From the NCBI GenBank assembly GCA_013076295.1, contig RQOL01000729.1, forward strand, positions 4,340,001-4,404,000: DNA of 64,000 nt, written 5' to 3'. The notes beneath the pieces are model-generated. The model saw nothing but the letters and a program-made list of their open reading frames with translations, did no database searches and was not told where the DNA came from. The stretch is from Sanderia malayensis. Lineage: Eukaryota > Cnidaria > Scyphozoa > Semaeostomeae > Pelagiidae. Position 1 is the first letter of the stretch, and each line of letters opens with the position of its first letter. The position numbers and the translations under genes are program-made. Shown here in pieces: positions 11,041 to 21,122 of this stretch.

Positions 11041-12014
11041 TCTAATATTACTATTCTGCGATGTCACGTGATGACGCATTTTCCTTGCCAAAAACAATAG
11101 ATTCGACCCGAAACAATAGGTCGAACGCCCAAAAACAATGGGCCGAAACGGCGAACCGTGTAATCACAAAGGCTTTTTTGTACGTGGGTATATGGCAATG
11201 AAATTCACACTGAGTGTTTCGTTTATTAATTTAACCAGGGTAATGGATTTTGTTTTTCGATTTTCTCCCTAATTATTGAATTATTCCACTAATTATTCTG
11301 CTAATTGTGCTATCACGAAAAAACTACGGTTTACGCTGACGAAACTTCCAAATTCGCGTAGCGAATTCCAAATTCGAACAAAGCGTTCGCTGTTCACGTG
11401 ACGCGTCTCGCTTTTTGCTGCAAGTTGATTGGCTCTTTTTGCCCGACCCACGTGGTAGGCCTAATGTAAACAAGCCCAAAGTTTTAATCAACAAATTATG
11501 ATAAGGGATTATCAGGCGAGCGCAGCGAGCTAACCTATTGTACGTGGGGTTCAAAGAGGCATGAGCATAAGCGAATGCAGCGCACGAAGTGCGCCAACCA
11601 CAGGCGAGCGCAGCGAGCTAACCCATTGTACGTGGGGTTCAAAGAGACATGAGCGTGAGCAAATGCAGCGCACGAAGTGCGCCAACCACAGGCGAGCGCA
11701 GCGAGCTAACCCATTGTATGTGGGGTTCAAAGAGGCATGAGCCTAAGCGAATGCAGCGCACGAAGTGCGCCAACCACAGGCGAGCGCAGCGAGCTAACCC
11801 ATTGTATGTGGGGTTGAAAGGGGCATGAGCGTAAGCGAATGCAGCGCACGAAGTGCGCCATCCACAGGCGAGCGCAGCGAGCTAACCCATTGTATGTGGG
11901 GTTCAAAGAGGCATGAGCGTAAGCGAATGCAGCGCACGAAGTGCGCCAACCACATTAAGTTTTTTTCACTTGCCCCCCTCCGGGAAGCGAGCGAACGCGA
12001 GCGCCCCCGGCTAG
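11041..12014 (+). mobile_element. Helitron-like non-autonomous element, copy A
   Basis: Starts TCTAATATTACTATTCTGCG and ends CCCCGGCTAG followed by T. A GC-rich imperfect inverted repeat (CCGGG...CCCGG) lies immediately before the CTAG. These are the features expected of Helitron ends (5' TC, 3' hairpin plus CTRR, insertion next to T). The base before the 5' TC is G here, A in copy B. The head contains GTCACGTGATG and AACAATAGGTCGAACGCCC; an 88-bp minisatellite lies in the middle. There is no coding capacity. Inserted in the hAT element at 10163-12840. Confidence 0.68.
11514..11953. repeat. 88-bp minisatellite, five monomers (copy A)
   Basis: Monomers start at 11514, 11602, 11690, 11778 and 11866 with an exact 88-base period. 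Each contains AGGCGAGCGCAGCGAGC, CCATTGTACGTGGGGTT, a GAGCGTAAGCGAATGC segment and the perfect palindrome GCGCACGAAGTGCGC. Monomers differ by only a few substitutions, so the array is fairly young or has been homogenised. The strings of repeated open frames it gives on both strands are by-products of the repeat. Confidence 0.95.
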
Positions 12015-12442
12015 TCTTTTTAATGCTGCTTCATCCATTTCATTGATTGTGGACGAAAATTTGTCTGTTATGTCTGACATGTATGGAGCTATTATTGCAT
12101 GCTAGGTTACTATGCTGATCATCCTCTTCTTTATGGCCATGTCAGAGATATTCAAGTTGTTGATGAGAATACAATTTTGTCATTTACATCTCCAATGAGG
12201 CATACAAATAATTTTCAAAAAATGATAGAGTTCCAGCTGATTCTCAGAAGCTGCAAATGTTGCAAATAATTGCAGTTTTTCATCCTTCATTAGTATTTCT
12301 GCAATTTCAAGTGTTGTTGGCAGGCTAAATAAATGCTACTATCCAATTGTTGATAGCTCTTTTTGAGTCATATATGAGATGCTGTTCAATTGCCATGTTA
12401 ACCCTCAGTTGAATAATGAATGCAAGTCTATTGATCCTATCC

Positions 12443-12592
12443 ATGGTTGAGAATAGGGTGAATGGACTTGCAATTTTGCATGTCCATAGAGAAATAGACC
12501 TAGAACCACAAACGATTATTGACCGATTTGCTAACAAGCACCCAAGAAGAATGAAACTTCTTAACATTTTAGACGCAGAACATTCTGAGTAA
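12443..12592 (+). pseudogene. hAT transposase C-terminal dimerisation fragment
   Basis: Reads MVENRVNGLAILHVHREIDL followed by a FANKHPRRMKLL segment to TAA at 12590. The pattern R-x-NGLA-L-x-x-x-R-(D/E) is the classical end of hAT transposases (the hATC dimerisation region), and it ends close to the element's right terminus, as expected. The rest of the transposase is not readable; copy A and other decay separate it from the left end. Confidence 0.75.
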
Positions 12593-12848
12593 ACCCTGAG
12601 TTATCAATTTATTATCATATAAACTTGTTTGTTTGCTTTCCAGCAGTTTGTTTTGCCAGAGAATATTTTTGAAAATTTTTTACAATCTTAATGACTTTAT
12701 TTTCATATTGATTTTACAATAAAACGAAACATTTTAATCGTTCTTTGTTAGCGAGTTTCTACTAAAAATGGGCGTGGTTCGCAAAAATTACACCCCACAA
12801 TTTTTTAGCACCCCTCAATTTTTTTCCTAGATCCGCCCCTGATGTCCA

Positions 12849-13119
12849 TTGAAAGCTTGTTTCTTTGCAGAATAGATGCCTTTGCACTGCCATCAAAACA
12901 TTCCACCATGTCCAGCAAAAAATACTTGTACAGTTTGAAATCAGTGATGTGAAAGTATGTTGCAAGGACAACCAGTTGCTTTTTTGAGCTTCTATCTGTA
13001 GTTTCATCAATAATTATACTAAACATATTATTTCTCGATGGTTTCACCATGTCATTGACGCACTGGAACCAAAATGCGTCAGTGTTGCTGGATAATGTTG
13101 CTGGCCTTTTGTTTCCCAA
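12849..13119 (-). pseudogene. hAT-type transposase fragment (RNase H-like core start), older copy
   Basis: On the minus strand a frame reads FSIIIDETTDRSSKKQLVVL and then YKYFLLDMVECFDGSA. The I-D-E-(T/S)-D-x-S-x-K-x-L pattern is the first catalytic block (D) of hAT/ZBED-type transposases. The frame is cut at the right border of the hAT element (12840/12841), so that element inserted into this older hAT-derived gene. I could not find a convincing continuation left of 10155. Confidence 0.65.
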
Positions 13120-13454
13120 GCTTTACACTTTTTGGATTGATCTCCTATGGAAATAATGATTTCAGCAGTGATACTGTCCTCTCACTAATTGATATTGGCA
13201 AGGCATTCCCGTCAATGAGAGCGCAAACTTTCGGCTCAATCCACCTTTTCTAAAAGAATTCTGCATAAACACGTGACTCGATATGACTGCCTCCTGATTG
13301 GTTGACAGAAAGTTAGGTCAACTTTTATATTTACATTTATTCTCGCGGTGATAGTTTTGTCTTGTCAATGTTCCTGAGCTTGGTTTTTTTGTTGAAAATG
13401 GAAGATTTTGGTGCAAATTGTTTGACGATAAGTAATGTTGAGCATATGAACATA

Positions 13455-13660
13455 CAGTGGAATTCTGTTATAATGAACCCCGCTTATAACGAACTTCCTG
13501 CTATTACAAACTAAAACTCCAGTCCCTTGGATTCTGGGAAGTAAATCTTATTGTAAATACTCCCTGTATAGCGAACCTTGGATATAACAAACTTTCATTA
13601 TTACGAACCAAACTTCCAATCCCCGGACCACAAATACCCTCTATACAACGAATTGTTGAG
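13455..13660. mobile_element. pogo/Tigger-like terminal fragment
   Basis: ACAGTGGAATTCTGTTATAA is followed by several TATAACGAAC / TATAACAAAC words, the pattern of pogo/Tigger element ends. No matching right end and no pogo transposase were found, so this is either a solo end or chance-related sequence. Confidence 0.4.
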
Positions 13661-13698
13661 AAAACTTATCACAAAGGGTGTAGTTTTTCAAGCTCTGG

Positions 13699-14513
13699 AT
13701 GGACTTCAAACATGGAGCCTTTTTTGTGCGGAAATGGGGAACGAAATGCCCCTTTCAAGCCCAATTACAATGGGTTAGCTTGCTGCGCTCGAGAAAGCAT
13801 GGCAAGAAACCTTTTGAAGAGGATGGCAAGCATTTCAACTTTACTGTGACTCAAGCAAGAACAAAGGTCAAATCTTCCGTGGTAGTTTGTAAAAAGGCAG
13901 CAATGACTTCTTCAGGCATAGATGATTTCTATGCAAACAGGGATATGGAGCCTAGTTTAAGCAACTCATGCAACCCAGAGCTTTGTACTGAACCATCATT
14001 TGCTGTTATTTCTAGTCACACACAGAGCATTCAACCAAGTGATTCTACCTCTGGAGGACCTTGTGACGTGGAGACAATAACAGGCCCAGTTCTACAGAAG
14101 GCAAAAATCTGTATGTCCCTTTGCCACCAAGAAAGAGGGCCTGTAAGAAGGAAACTGTAACTTCACTGATGAAAGAAGCATTGACCTTATTTAATGAGTT
14201 TTCTGCAAAAGATCCAACAGCTTCAATGATGGAGTTTATAAAACAGGAGAATGAGCTTGGCAGGAGGTATGAAATGGAAATGCCAAAAATGCAAATGCAA
14301 TTTGTTCAGCATATGTTTTGCTCAGTGGGCCACAAAGAAGTCCAACAATATGCCAACCCTCAAAGCACATCAGTGTTGCCACATGTTGTTCCGGCAATGC
14401 AGAATTATAGAAGTCCTTACGCCTTGCAAGAAAATTTCAAGAAGAATACAACCACTGACTCGGGATCAAAATGGGATCTGCTTGATAACAGTAATGAATT
14501 TGACAGCTATTGA
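13699..14513 (+). pseudogene. PIF/Harbinger Myb-like partner protein, frameshifted
   Basis: PIF/Harbinger elements encode a transposase plus a Myb/SANT-like DNA-binding partner. Two frames, 13699-about 14105 and 14121-14513, form one protein. The first has KHGKKPFEEDGKHFNFTVTQ followed by ARTKV, the end of the Myb-like domain; the second has VPLPPRKRACKKE, a basic patch, then a helical FIKQENELGRRYEMEM tail. The homologous tail occurs at 59210-59760, also beside a Harbinger transposase. The gene converges on the transposase at 15611-14620. The frameshift near 14110 breaks it. Confidence 0.62.
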
Positions 14514-14619
14514 AGTAACAGAACAATTAAGATAATCCAATGAAAATAGTAAAATCTTATTGTACATTTGCTCTCTGTCATTATAATGAGGCTAATATCA
14601 TTTCATAACATATCCAGTC

Positions 14620-15611
14620 TTAGTTAACACCCTTTCCTTCTTTTTCATCCCAAAACTTTGATGTTAGGCATTCCCATATTCTTGAAGCATTTTTTTTGGA
14701 ATCTGCAACACGTCTACATTTAGCGCGATGCAAAAGATTTTGAACCGCCTCCCTTGGTCGTCTTTTGCTCGTTATTGGATCATTACAGATATCCCAATTT
14801 GAAGTTGATTTATCACCCAGCTCAATACATATGTTGTGGAGGACACAGCAGGCCAATGACACAAGCTTCACTGTATCAACCATGGATTCATTTTATCGCA
14901 TGAGCACACGCCATCTCCCTTTCAATTACCCAAATGCACTTTCAACTACCATTCGTGCACGGCTCAAACGGCAGTTGCAATAAGACTGCCTAGGTGTTAG
15001 AATCGCATTACTGTATGGCTTCATCAGCCAAGTATTAAAAGGAAAAGCAGAATGTCCTATGAGCATTGGATAGAGTTTTATTCCAGCTTGATTCTTTCCT
15101 ACTTGTGGAAGCAAGCCTTCATTTGCAATTTTGTCATTTAAGACTTGGAATATCATGGCATCGTGACTATTTACAGGATATCCACAGGGAGCCCATGAAA
15201 ACCTTTTGCTCAGCATCAACCACTGCCATCAAGACAATGGAGTAGAAATTTTTAAGTTATGGTATTCCTTTGCACTTTCCTGTCCTCCAGGTGGGCATTT
15301 GATGGGAAGGTGGCACCCATCCACAGCATCTATGAAGCAAGGAAACTGCCACAACTCTTCAAAATCGATCATGCATTCTTTAACTTGGTCGCTTGTGGTT
15401 GGGAAGATTTTTGCAATGAATTGACCCCACAAATTATTAATAATTGCTCAACACAAACAGTTGATGTCCCAAGTCCGACCAGTTCACTGATAGTGTGTAG
15501 ATAGTCACCCCTAGAAAGTCTTTCTGGTGGAATTGGAAGTTCTGTGATTTCCTCCTTTTTCAAATCCACCTCAATGGAATTTAAAATAAACACAAATGTT
15601 GCTTTTGACAT
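14620..15611 (-). pseudogene. PIF/Harbinger DDE transposase, several frameshifts
   Basis: Catalyses cut-and-paste transposition with 3-bp target duplications. Read leftward in fragments: RLSRGDYLHTISELVGLGTS (N-terminal helix-turn-helix-like part), FIDAVDGCHLPIKCPPGGQ (first Asp), YPVNSHDAMIFQ (second Asp), LIGHSAFPFNTWLMKP and LSRARMVVESAFG (Glu), then CCVLHNICIE near the C-terminus. All three catalytic positions are present, but at least three frame changes separate them. The order and motifs match the better-preserved copy at 57633-58682. Confidence 0.85.
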
Positions 15612-15837
15612 TCGAAAACTTTTCTTGCAACGCTTGTCGTCATTGCAACCCCAAATATTTCACCACCACCCTTGAATCCTGGGCAATCTTTTACATTTTC
15701 TGACCCGCCTAGGCACTAACAGCGCACAGTTAAACAGGTTCAAAAGCATTTGAAAAAGAATCACTGTTCTCTTTACCCATAGACTTCTAATAAACTGGAG
15801 TTTCATCATCATTTCTCTTTGCCTTTTTCTCTCACTA

Positions 15838-17336
15838 TCTAATATATATATTCTGCAATGTCACGTGATGGTGGCGAAACTCTGCCTAAAACAATCGATT
15901 CGAGCCGAAACAATAGGTCGAACGCCCAAAAACAATGGGACGAAACTGCGATTTGGTGATCAATAAGGCTTTTTTCAATGGGGTCGCAAAAGGTTGAGAC
16001 TTGCATGGAAAGGCTCCGTTTCTGGAGTAGGCAAAAGTTATATATTTTTGGAAGCCTATTTTAAAAGAATTATTGAGTTATTCCATTAATTATTCTACTA
16101 ATTGTGCTATCACGAAAAAACGACAGTTTACGCTGGCGAAACTTCCAAATTCACATCACGAACTCCATTTTCGAACAGAGTGTTCGCTCTTCATGTGACG
16201 CGTTTCGCCTTTTGCTGTAATTTGATTGGCTCTTTCGTGACTTCACATGAAAAGTCACGTGTTTTTCGTTATCATGCAAATTAGCCCTCGGATTGAAGAG
16301 CAGGTACTTTTGGAGAAGACACATGTTTTTCTTTTGCACACAAAAGAAAACTCGGCGCCTTTCAAAGTGTTTTATGACCTGAATTATCTTTGTAAAGACT
16401 TGCTAATTGTTTGAGAGACCTCTGGAAAATTACAGGAGACAATTGAGAACACAGGTGATAGCTTTGTTTTGTTTTTTTGAGTGAGATAGTTTTAGTTTTT
16501 GTACGACTGCCATTGTTGCTTCGGCATACTGTGATGCTTAGGCCTAATGTAAACAAAGTCAAAGTTTTAACAAACAAATTATGATAAGGGGTTATCAGGC
16601 GAGCCAAGCGAGCCAAACTGTTACAAGAGGAGTTGGCAGAGGCATGAGCGAAGCAAATGCAGCGCACGAAGTGCGCCCTATCAGTCAATGTTTCTTGATA
16701 ATAGAGAGACAGGCGAGCGCAGCGAGCTAACCCATTGTACGTGGGGTTGAAAGGGGCATGAGCCATACGAATGCAGCGCACGAAGTGCACCCTATCAGTC
16801 AATGTTTCCTGATAATAGATAGACAGGCGAGCGCAGCGAGCTAACCCATTGTTCGTGGAGTTGAAAGAGGCATGAGCGAAGCAAATGCAGCGCACGAAGT
16901 GCGCCCTATCAGTCAATGTTTGTTGATAATAGATAGACAGGCGAGCGCAGCGAGCTAACCCATTGTACGTGAGGTTGAAAGAGGCATGAGCGAAGCGACT
17001 GCAGCCCACAAAGTGCGCCCTATCAGTCGATGTTTCTTTATAATAGATAGACAGTCGAGCACAGCGAGCTAATTGTACGTGGGGTTGAAAGAGGCATGAG
17101 CGAAGCGAATGCAGCGCACGAAGTGCGCCCTATCAGTCAATGTTTCTTGATAATAGATATACAAGCGAGCGCAGCGAGCTAACCCATTGTACGTGGGGTT
17201 GAAAGCTAACCCATTGTACGTGGGCTTGAAAGAGGCATGAGCGAAGCGAATGCAGCGCACGAAGTGCACCAACCAGATTAAGCTTTTTTTACTTGACGGG
17301 CTGGGGCGAACAAGCGAAGCAAGTGACGACCCCTAG
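15838..17336 (+). mobile_element. Helitron-like non-autonomous element, copy B (complete ends)
   Basis: Flanked by A at 15837 and T at 17337. It begins TCTAATATATATATTCTGCA and ends GACCCCTAG; a GGGG/CCCC-bounded weak hairpin precedes the CTAG. This fits insertion of a Helitron between A and T. The head matches copy A (GTCACGTGATG, AATAGGTCGAACGCCC), and a segment at 16412-16520 has the exact relative of the flank of the LINE in copy D. It carries a 114-bp array. No protein is encoded. Confidence 0.7.
16597..17272. repeat. 114-bp minisatellite, about six monomers (copy B)
   Basis: Starts at 16597, 16711, 16825, 16939, 17053 and about 17163. The monomer is the 88-bp unit of copy A plus a 26-base block, CCTATCAGTCAATGTTTCTT then GATAATAGATAG. 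The palindrome GCGCACGAAGTGCGC recurs. Because 114 is a multiple of three, one minus-strand frame (17009-16362) stays open for 215 codons with a recurring GLARCARL segment; this is a repeat by-product, not a gene. Confidence 0.93.
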
Positions 17337-18399
17337 TTTTTACAGATGCTACTAGCAATAGCAGCAAACTTTGCTCATCTCTTCGCTGGAGGCGCCATTT
17401 CAGGTTGCGAATTCCCCTGCCAATTTTTCGTGAAAGTTTACACGGAGTAATTCTTTTTCATGCACTGTTTCTAAATGCGGCGATGGAAGCAGTAACACAC
17501 TTAAAGCTGCCTCAAACACAATTATCATCGAGCTTAATTCCTGGTTAATTCAATGTGGCAGAGATGCGACGTCTGAACTAGACCTAATAAGGTACTAGAA
17601 AATCAATCTAGTCTTTTAAAAATGTCTGGAGTCAAGGCTGAGCTCTTCTAGTTTCTATATCTCAAATAAAGAACTGTGAAGAAGAATGCTAGCAAAATGC
17701 TGTAAAAATGTTCTAAAAATTAAGAAGTATCGACAAGGTAAGACTTTAGCTGTTTTGCATAAAAAATGTGTATATTAATCCTAAACTTTATAGTTACGTT
17801 CCAGGTTCTTTAAGCAAATCTATCAGGTTTATACGCTCCCTTCTTCCAGCTCTCACTTAGGCCTAGGTGGCTGGTCCAACCGATTATGTTCTGGTGGCCC
17901 TTATCTGGATACGAAAGCCTGTCAAGATAAACTAATCAGGTGAGTCGGTCAGTGGATCAAACCATTAATTAGTAGCAACATTTATTTTTTTGAAATAGGA
18001 GGAATAACGTACTGTCGTAAACGCCGAAAATCAAGGTGGACGATGTGCGTTGCAGGAAAAATTGATGAAATACTTACAAATGAGCAGAGAAGGTAGAAGA
18101 ACAGAAAATTCTGATTCCAAACACTTGTTTGATTTAACAGTGGGTGATTGATTAGAATTTCCACACCAAGGCAAGACATATTATTTGCAAAATTATCTAT
18201 CCATTACTGACTTGTAGTAAGAGCTGGATATCTGCAAACATTTCAATCAGCCTATTGACATTTAAGTGTCCTATCTTAACGAAATACTTGCTTTTTGTTA
18301 CGGGCGTTTCTTCTGTGGGTTCATGTGTGGTCTGTACATGTTCATCTTGGTCATTTGTAGAATTTGCTGCTTGTCCAATGTATTTGTTGGTGATATGAA
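17337..18399. other. about 1 kb without recognisable features
   Basis: No convincing coding region, repeat or terminal structure was seen between copy B and the LINE fragment. Confidence 0.5.
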
Positions 18400-19389
18400 A
18401 TGAACACTCGTCACAGTACCATGTTGTATGTTGTCGTGTTGTCCAAAATTATTGAAAAGGCGGTGCATCGGCAAGTCATGGGATTCCTCGAAGTTAATAA
18501 GTTACTATCAAAGTTTCAATTTGGATTTAGGCCCAAGTTGTCGACGGAGTTGGCAGCAACTCTCTTATTTGATGAAATTCGGCAACATGTAGATGAAGGG
18601 AAATTAGTTGGTGCAACGTTCATAGACTTAAGCAAGGCATTTGATACCATCAGTCACTCAAACCTGCTACAGAAATTACCTCAGTGCAGAATCTGTGATG
18701 AAGAACTTGGATGGTTCACAGATTATCTCTTTCACCGATCGGTGGTTGTTAGCTATGGCAGTTGTTTGTATAATAAGCAAGATATTCTAACCGGAGTACC
18801 ACAAGGATCAATTCTGGGTCCTCTACTTTTTATCATATTTTTCAATGACATAACAGATGTGATAGAAGTAGCAAAGATTGTGAAGTATGCTGATGATACA
18901 GTAATATACGTAGCTGATAAAGACATAACGTTTATAAATTCTAAGCTTACCAAAGATATGGACCCCATTGCCAAATGGCTAGACCAAAATGCCCTGATAA
19001 TAAATCTGAAGAAAGGAAAGACTGAGTCGCTTCTTTTTGGAACATCGCAGAGAATCGCCAAGCAAAATGAGACACTCAGTGTCATGTACAGAAGCGATAA
19101 GGTATTGAATACAAGCCATTATAAATATCTCGGCATTGAAATTGACAGCTCCTTAAATCTCAACTCCCATTTTGAGAAATGTTTCCAAAGCTTCCAAAAA
19201 TCAAACCGGAATATGCACGCAAATCATTCCGTTTCATGGGAGCAAAAACCTATAACGAACTGCCACTTGACATACGCAAAACTGAATCATTCAATGCATA
19301 CGAACAGCATTTTAAGCAACATTTTACTTGAACCTTCTTATCTTAAATATGTAATGTATTATGTTAATACAACTGCTGTGAATTCTTTA
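18400..19389 (+). pseudogene. non-LTR retrotransposon (CR1/L2-like) reverse transcriptase, truncated
   Basis: Copies the LINE RNA at the target nick. The open frame begins inside the RT domain: FQFGFRPKLSTELAA, then ATFIDLSKAFDTISHSNLLQ (RT motif A), TGVPQGSILGPLLFIIFFND (motif B) and KYADDTVIY (catalytic YADD). After the conserved KYLGIEIDSSL the frame jumps: a second frame gives ARKSFRFMGAKTYNELPLDI, the usual C-terminal tail, so the thumb region between them is deleted and out of frame. The 5' part with the endonuclease is absent. A (TTA)n tail follows at 19520, as in CR1/L2 elements. Confidence 0.85.
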
Positions 19390-19518
19390 TAAAATATACA
19401 TACTTTTATTCATACTTTTATAGGGTTTTAGTAGTTTTACGTTTACTTTCTTTTGATGAATCAGGACACACATTGATAACAGCAGAAACATTGAAGTGTT
19501 AATCCTGTATAAAAATTC

Positions 19519-19519
<1 letters not shown>

Positions 19520-19550
<31 letters not shown>

Positions 19551-19551
19551 G

Positions 19552-19604
<53 letters not shown>
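19520..19604. repeat. (TTA)n microsatellite, LINE 3' tail
   Basis: About 28 TTA/ATT units with one GTC interruption, placed about 130 bases after the LINE frame ends. A trinucleotide tail is the usual 3' end of CR1/L2-type elements. Confidence 0.9.
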
Positions 19605-19605
<1 letters not shown>

Positions 19606-19720
19606 TATACCTATACAGCCTGCATGCAACCATTTTTCACACTTATCACAGCATATACCTTTCTGGTTCTGCCTCACACCTTTCAAGCAGACTTTACATG
19701 GGTATTTCACTGGTCCTGGA
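19606..19720 (-). pseudogene. PHD-finger-like fragment
   Basis: On the minus strand the sequence reads YPCKVCLKGVRQNQKGICCD and then KCEKWLHAGCIG, a C-x2-C...C-x-x-C-x4-H-x2-C pattern as in the first part of a PHD finger. In animal LINEs such fingers often sit in ORF1, but host chromatin proteins carry them too. The frame is cut by the (TTA)n tail, so the LINE at 18.4 kb inserted beside or into it. Confidence 0.45.
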
Positions 19721-19806
19721 TTTAATGATATGTCACCAGATGGTAACAGGAGCCACTGTATCAGTCCTATTTCTTTTTTGTGAGTTTTTCCTCTATTGTT
19801 TTCCTC

Positions 19807-19847
19807 AACCTTACGGCACTGAGGTGGGGCCTAAGTGCCGTAAGGTT
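19807..19847. repeat. perfect 14-bp inverted repeat
   Basis: AACCTTACGGCACT at 19807-19820 pairs perfectly with 19834-19847 around a 13-base loop. No element or gene around it explains it. Confidence 0.8.
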
Positions 19848-20400
19848 GCCGAAGCATTCTTTGTCTATTGTATCAAGTATCTCCATTCCAGATTTACAAG
19901 TTTCCTATCAGCTGAAATACCACTTCTTGGCAACTTCTGTGGTTTCTTAAGACAAGCTGATGTAGGTTTGTGATAGCATTGACTCTGAAAAGGAATGAAG
20001 GCGAAAAACTGATCAGCATGCTGCTGGCCACGCTGAGGACTCCAATGGTTCCATTTTGGTGGCTCCACAAAGAACGTTTCATATCTATTGGCAATGCAAT
20101 ATCTTCTCAACCCCTGCAATGCTCGAACAGACTCTGTGAGAATTATTCAACCCCTTGCAAGATTAGTATGTTAACTTCTGCAACTCTGGACTCATTGTGA
20201 GATTCTTCTGCAAGAAACTTCTTTTGCAGTTTGTGACCACTCTCGAGCACATTCATTTAAATCCTGCCGTTCATGTTCAGTTGTGAACAAGCACTTAAAG
20301 TGTTAATGCAAGAAAATCTGACATATCGATTATTTTATTTAAATGAAAACCAAAGATGTACTGATCAGTTTGATGCAATTTTGATGTACAGCTAGTAGTC

Positions 20401-20556
20401 CAGGCGGTGAGTGAGGTAGGTATCACCTGTGTGGGTAATTAATGGGACAGGCATATTCTAGACCAGTTTTTGACGTAGAGTCCGAATCTGGATGTTATTA
20501 ATGAAAACGAGGCTGCTTTTTTGAGATATTGCATAACATTTCCTCGTTTTTGTCAG
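20401..20556 (+). repeat. left inverted terminal repeat of the DIRS element
   Basis: Starts CAGGCGGTGAGTGAGGTAGG and is about 90% identical to the reverse complement of 23053-23209, including TTTTTGACGTAGA and ACGAGGCTGCTTTTTTGAGA. Confidence 0.92.
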
Positions 20557-21122
20557 ATTTATAGAAGGCTGTGTAAGTTCTAAATTTGGAAACAACGAGG
20601 GAAAATTGTTTTCTTCTGACTATAGCTAGGAGGTAAAGCTCGTTTCCTATAGCAATTGAAGGCAACTTCGGTGTTTTAGACCAACCTCGCTTTCAACCAG
20701 TCAAAAAACTACAAGTTAATATCTAAATCATTTTGGTAGAGCAACGCTTGAAGCTTGTGAAAGGTGAGAAGGGAGTGGTCTGTGGATGCCCAACTGTTAT
20801 AAAGCCGCGCATCAGTCATCTCGGGTCCAGGGCTATTGCGCGCAGCGCCCACAGGGGTATAAGAAAAGTGAAATGATCTTAGTTCTCCTTTGAACAAATG
20901 AGCCCTCAGTGAGAATAGTAACCTATTCTCACTGAAGGCCATTGTTCTACTCTCAAACTGGTTAGGATATGAAGAGTGCTACGTTGGCTATAGTCTGGAA
21001 GCGAAAGTACACATGTATGTCTGTTGGACAGAGTTCAAGGAATAGATCCAATTTCTGTCTTACTATCCAATACTCAGACAAAAACAAAAAACCTTCTAAA
21101 AGGAAAAGTAAATGGGAAAACA
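20557..21122. other. 3' part of the DIRS element beyond the recombinase
   Basis: A minus-strand open frame at 20942-20709 (77 codons) has no recognised motif. DIRS elements may carry an internal complementary region between the last gene and the terminal repeat; I could not demonstrate one here. Confidence 0.35.

Larger units (their letters stand above)
10163..12840 (+). mobile_element. hAT DNA transposon, non-autonomous or decayed, about 2.7 kb
   Basis: The left end GTGGCGGATCCAGAGGGGTGC and the right end, read inward as AGGGGCGGATCTAG with GAGGGGTGC further in, are related inverted termini. Flanks CATGTCCA (10155-10162) and GATGTCCA (12841-12848) agree in seven of eight bases, the 8-bp target duplication length of hAT. 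Near the right end a plus-strand reading frame has the hAT C-terminal dimerisation sequence (12443-12592). The centre is occupied by a later Helitron-like insertion. The exact first base of the terminus is uncertain by two bases. Confidence 0.72.

Noticed and set aside
11324..12046. Open frames over the 88-bp repeat (LARCARL / SARSAPSTGERSEL types)
   Set aside because: By-products of monomers with few stop codons; no independent protein signature.
18753..19085. Minus-strand 110-codon frame
   Set aside because: Antisense shadow of the LINE reverse transcriptase.
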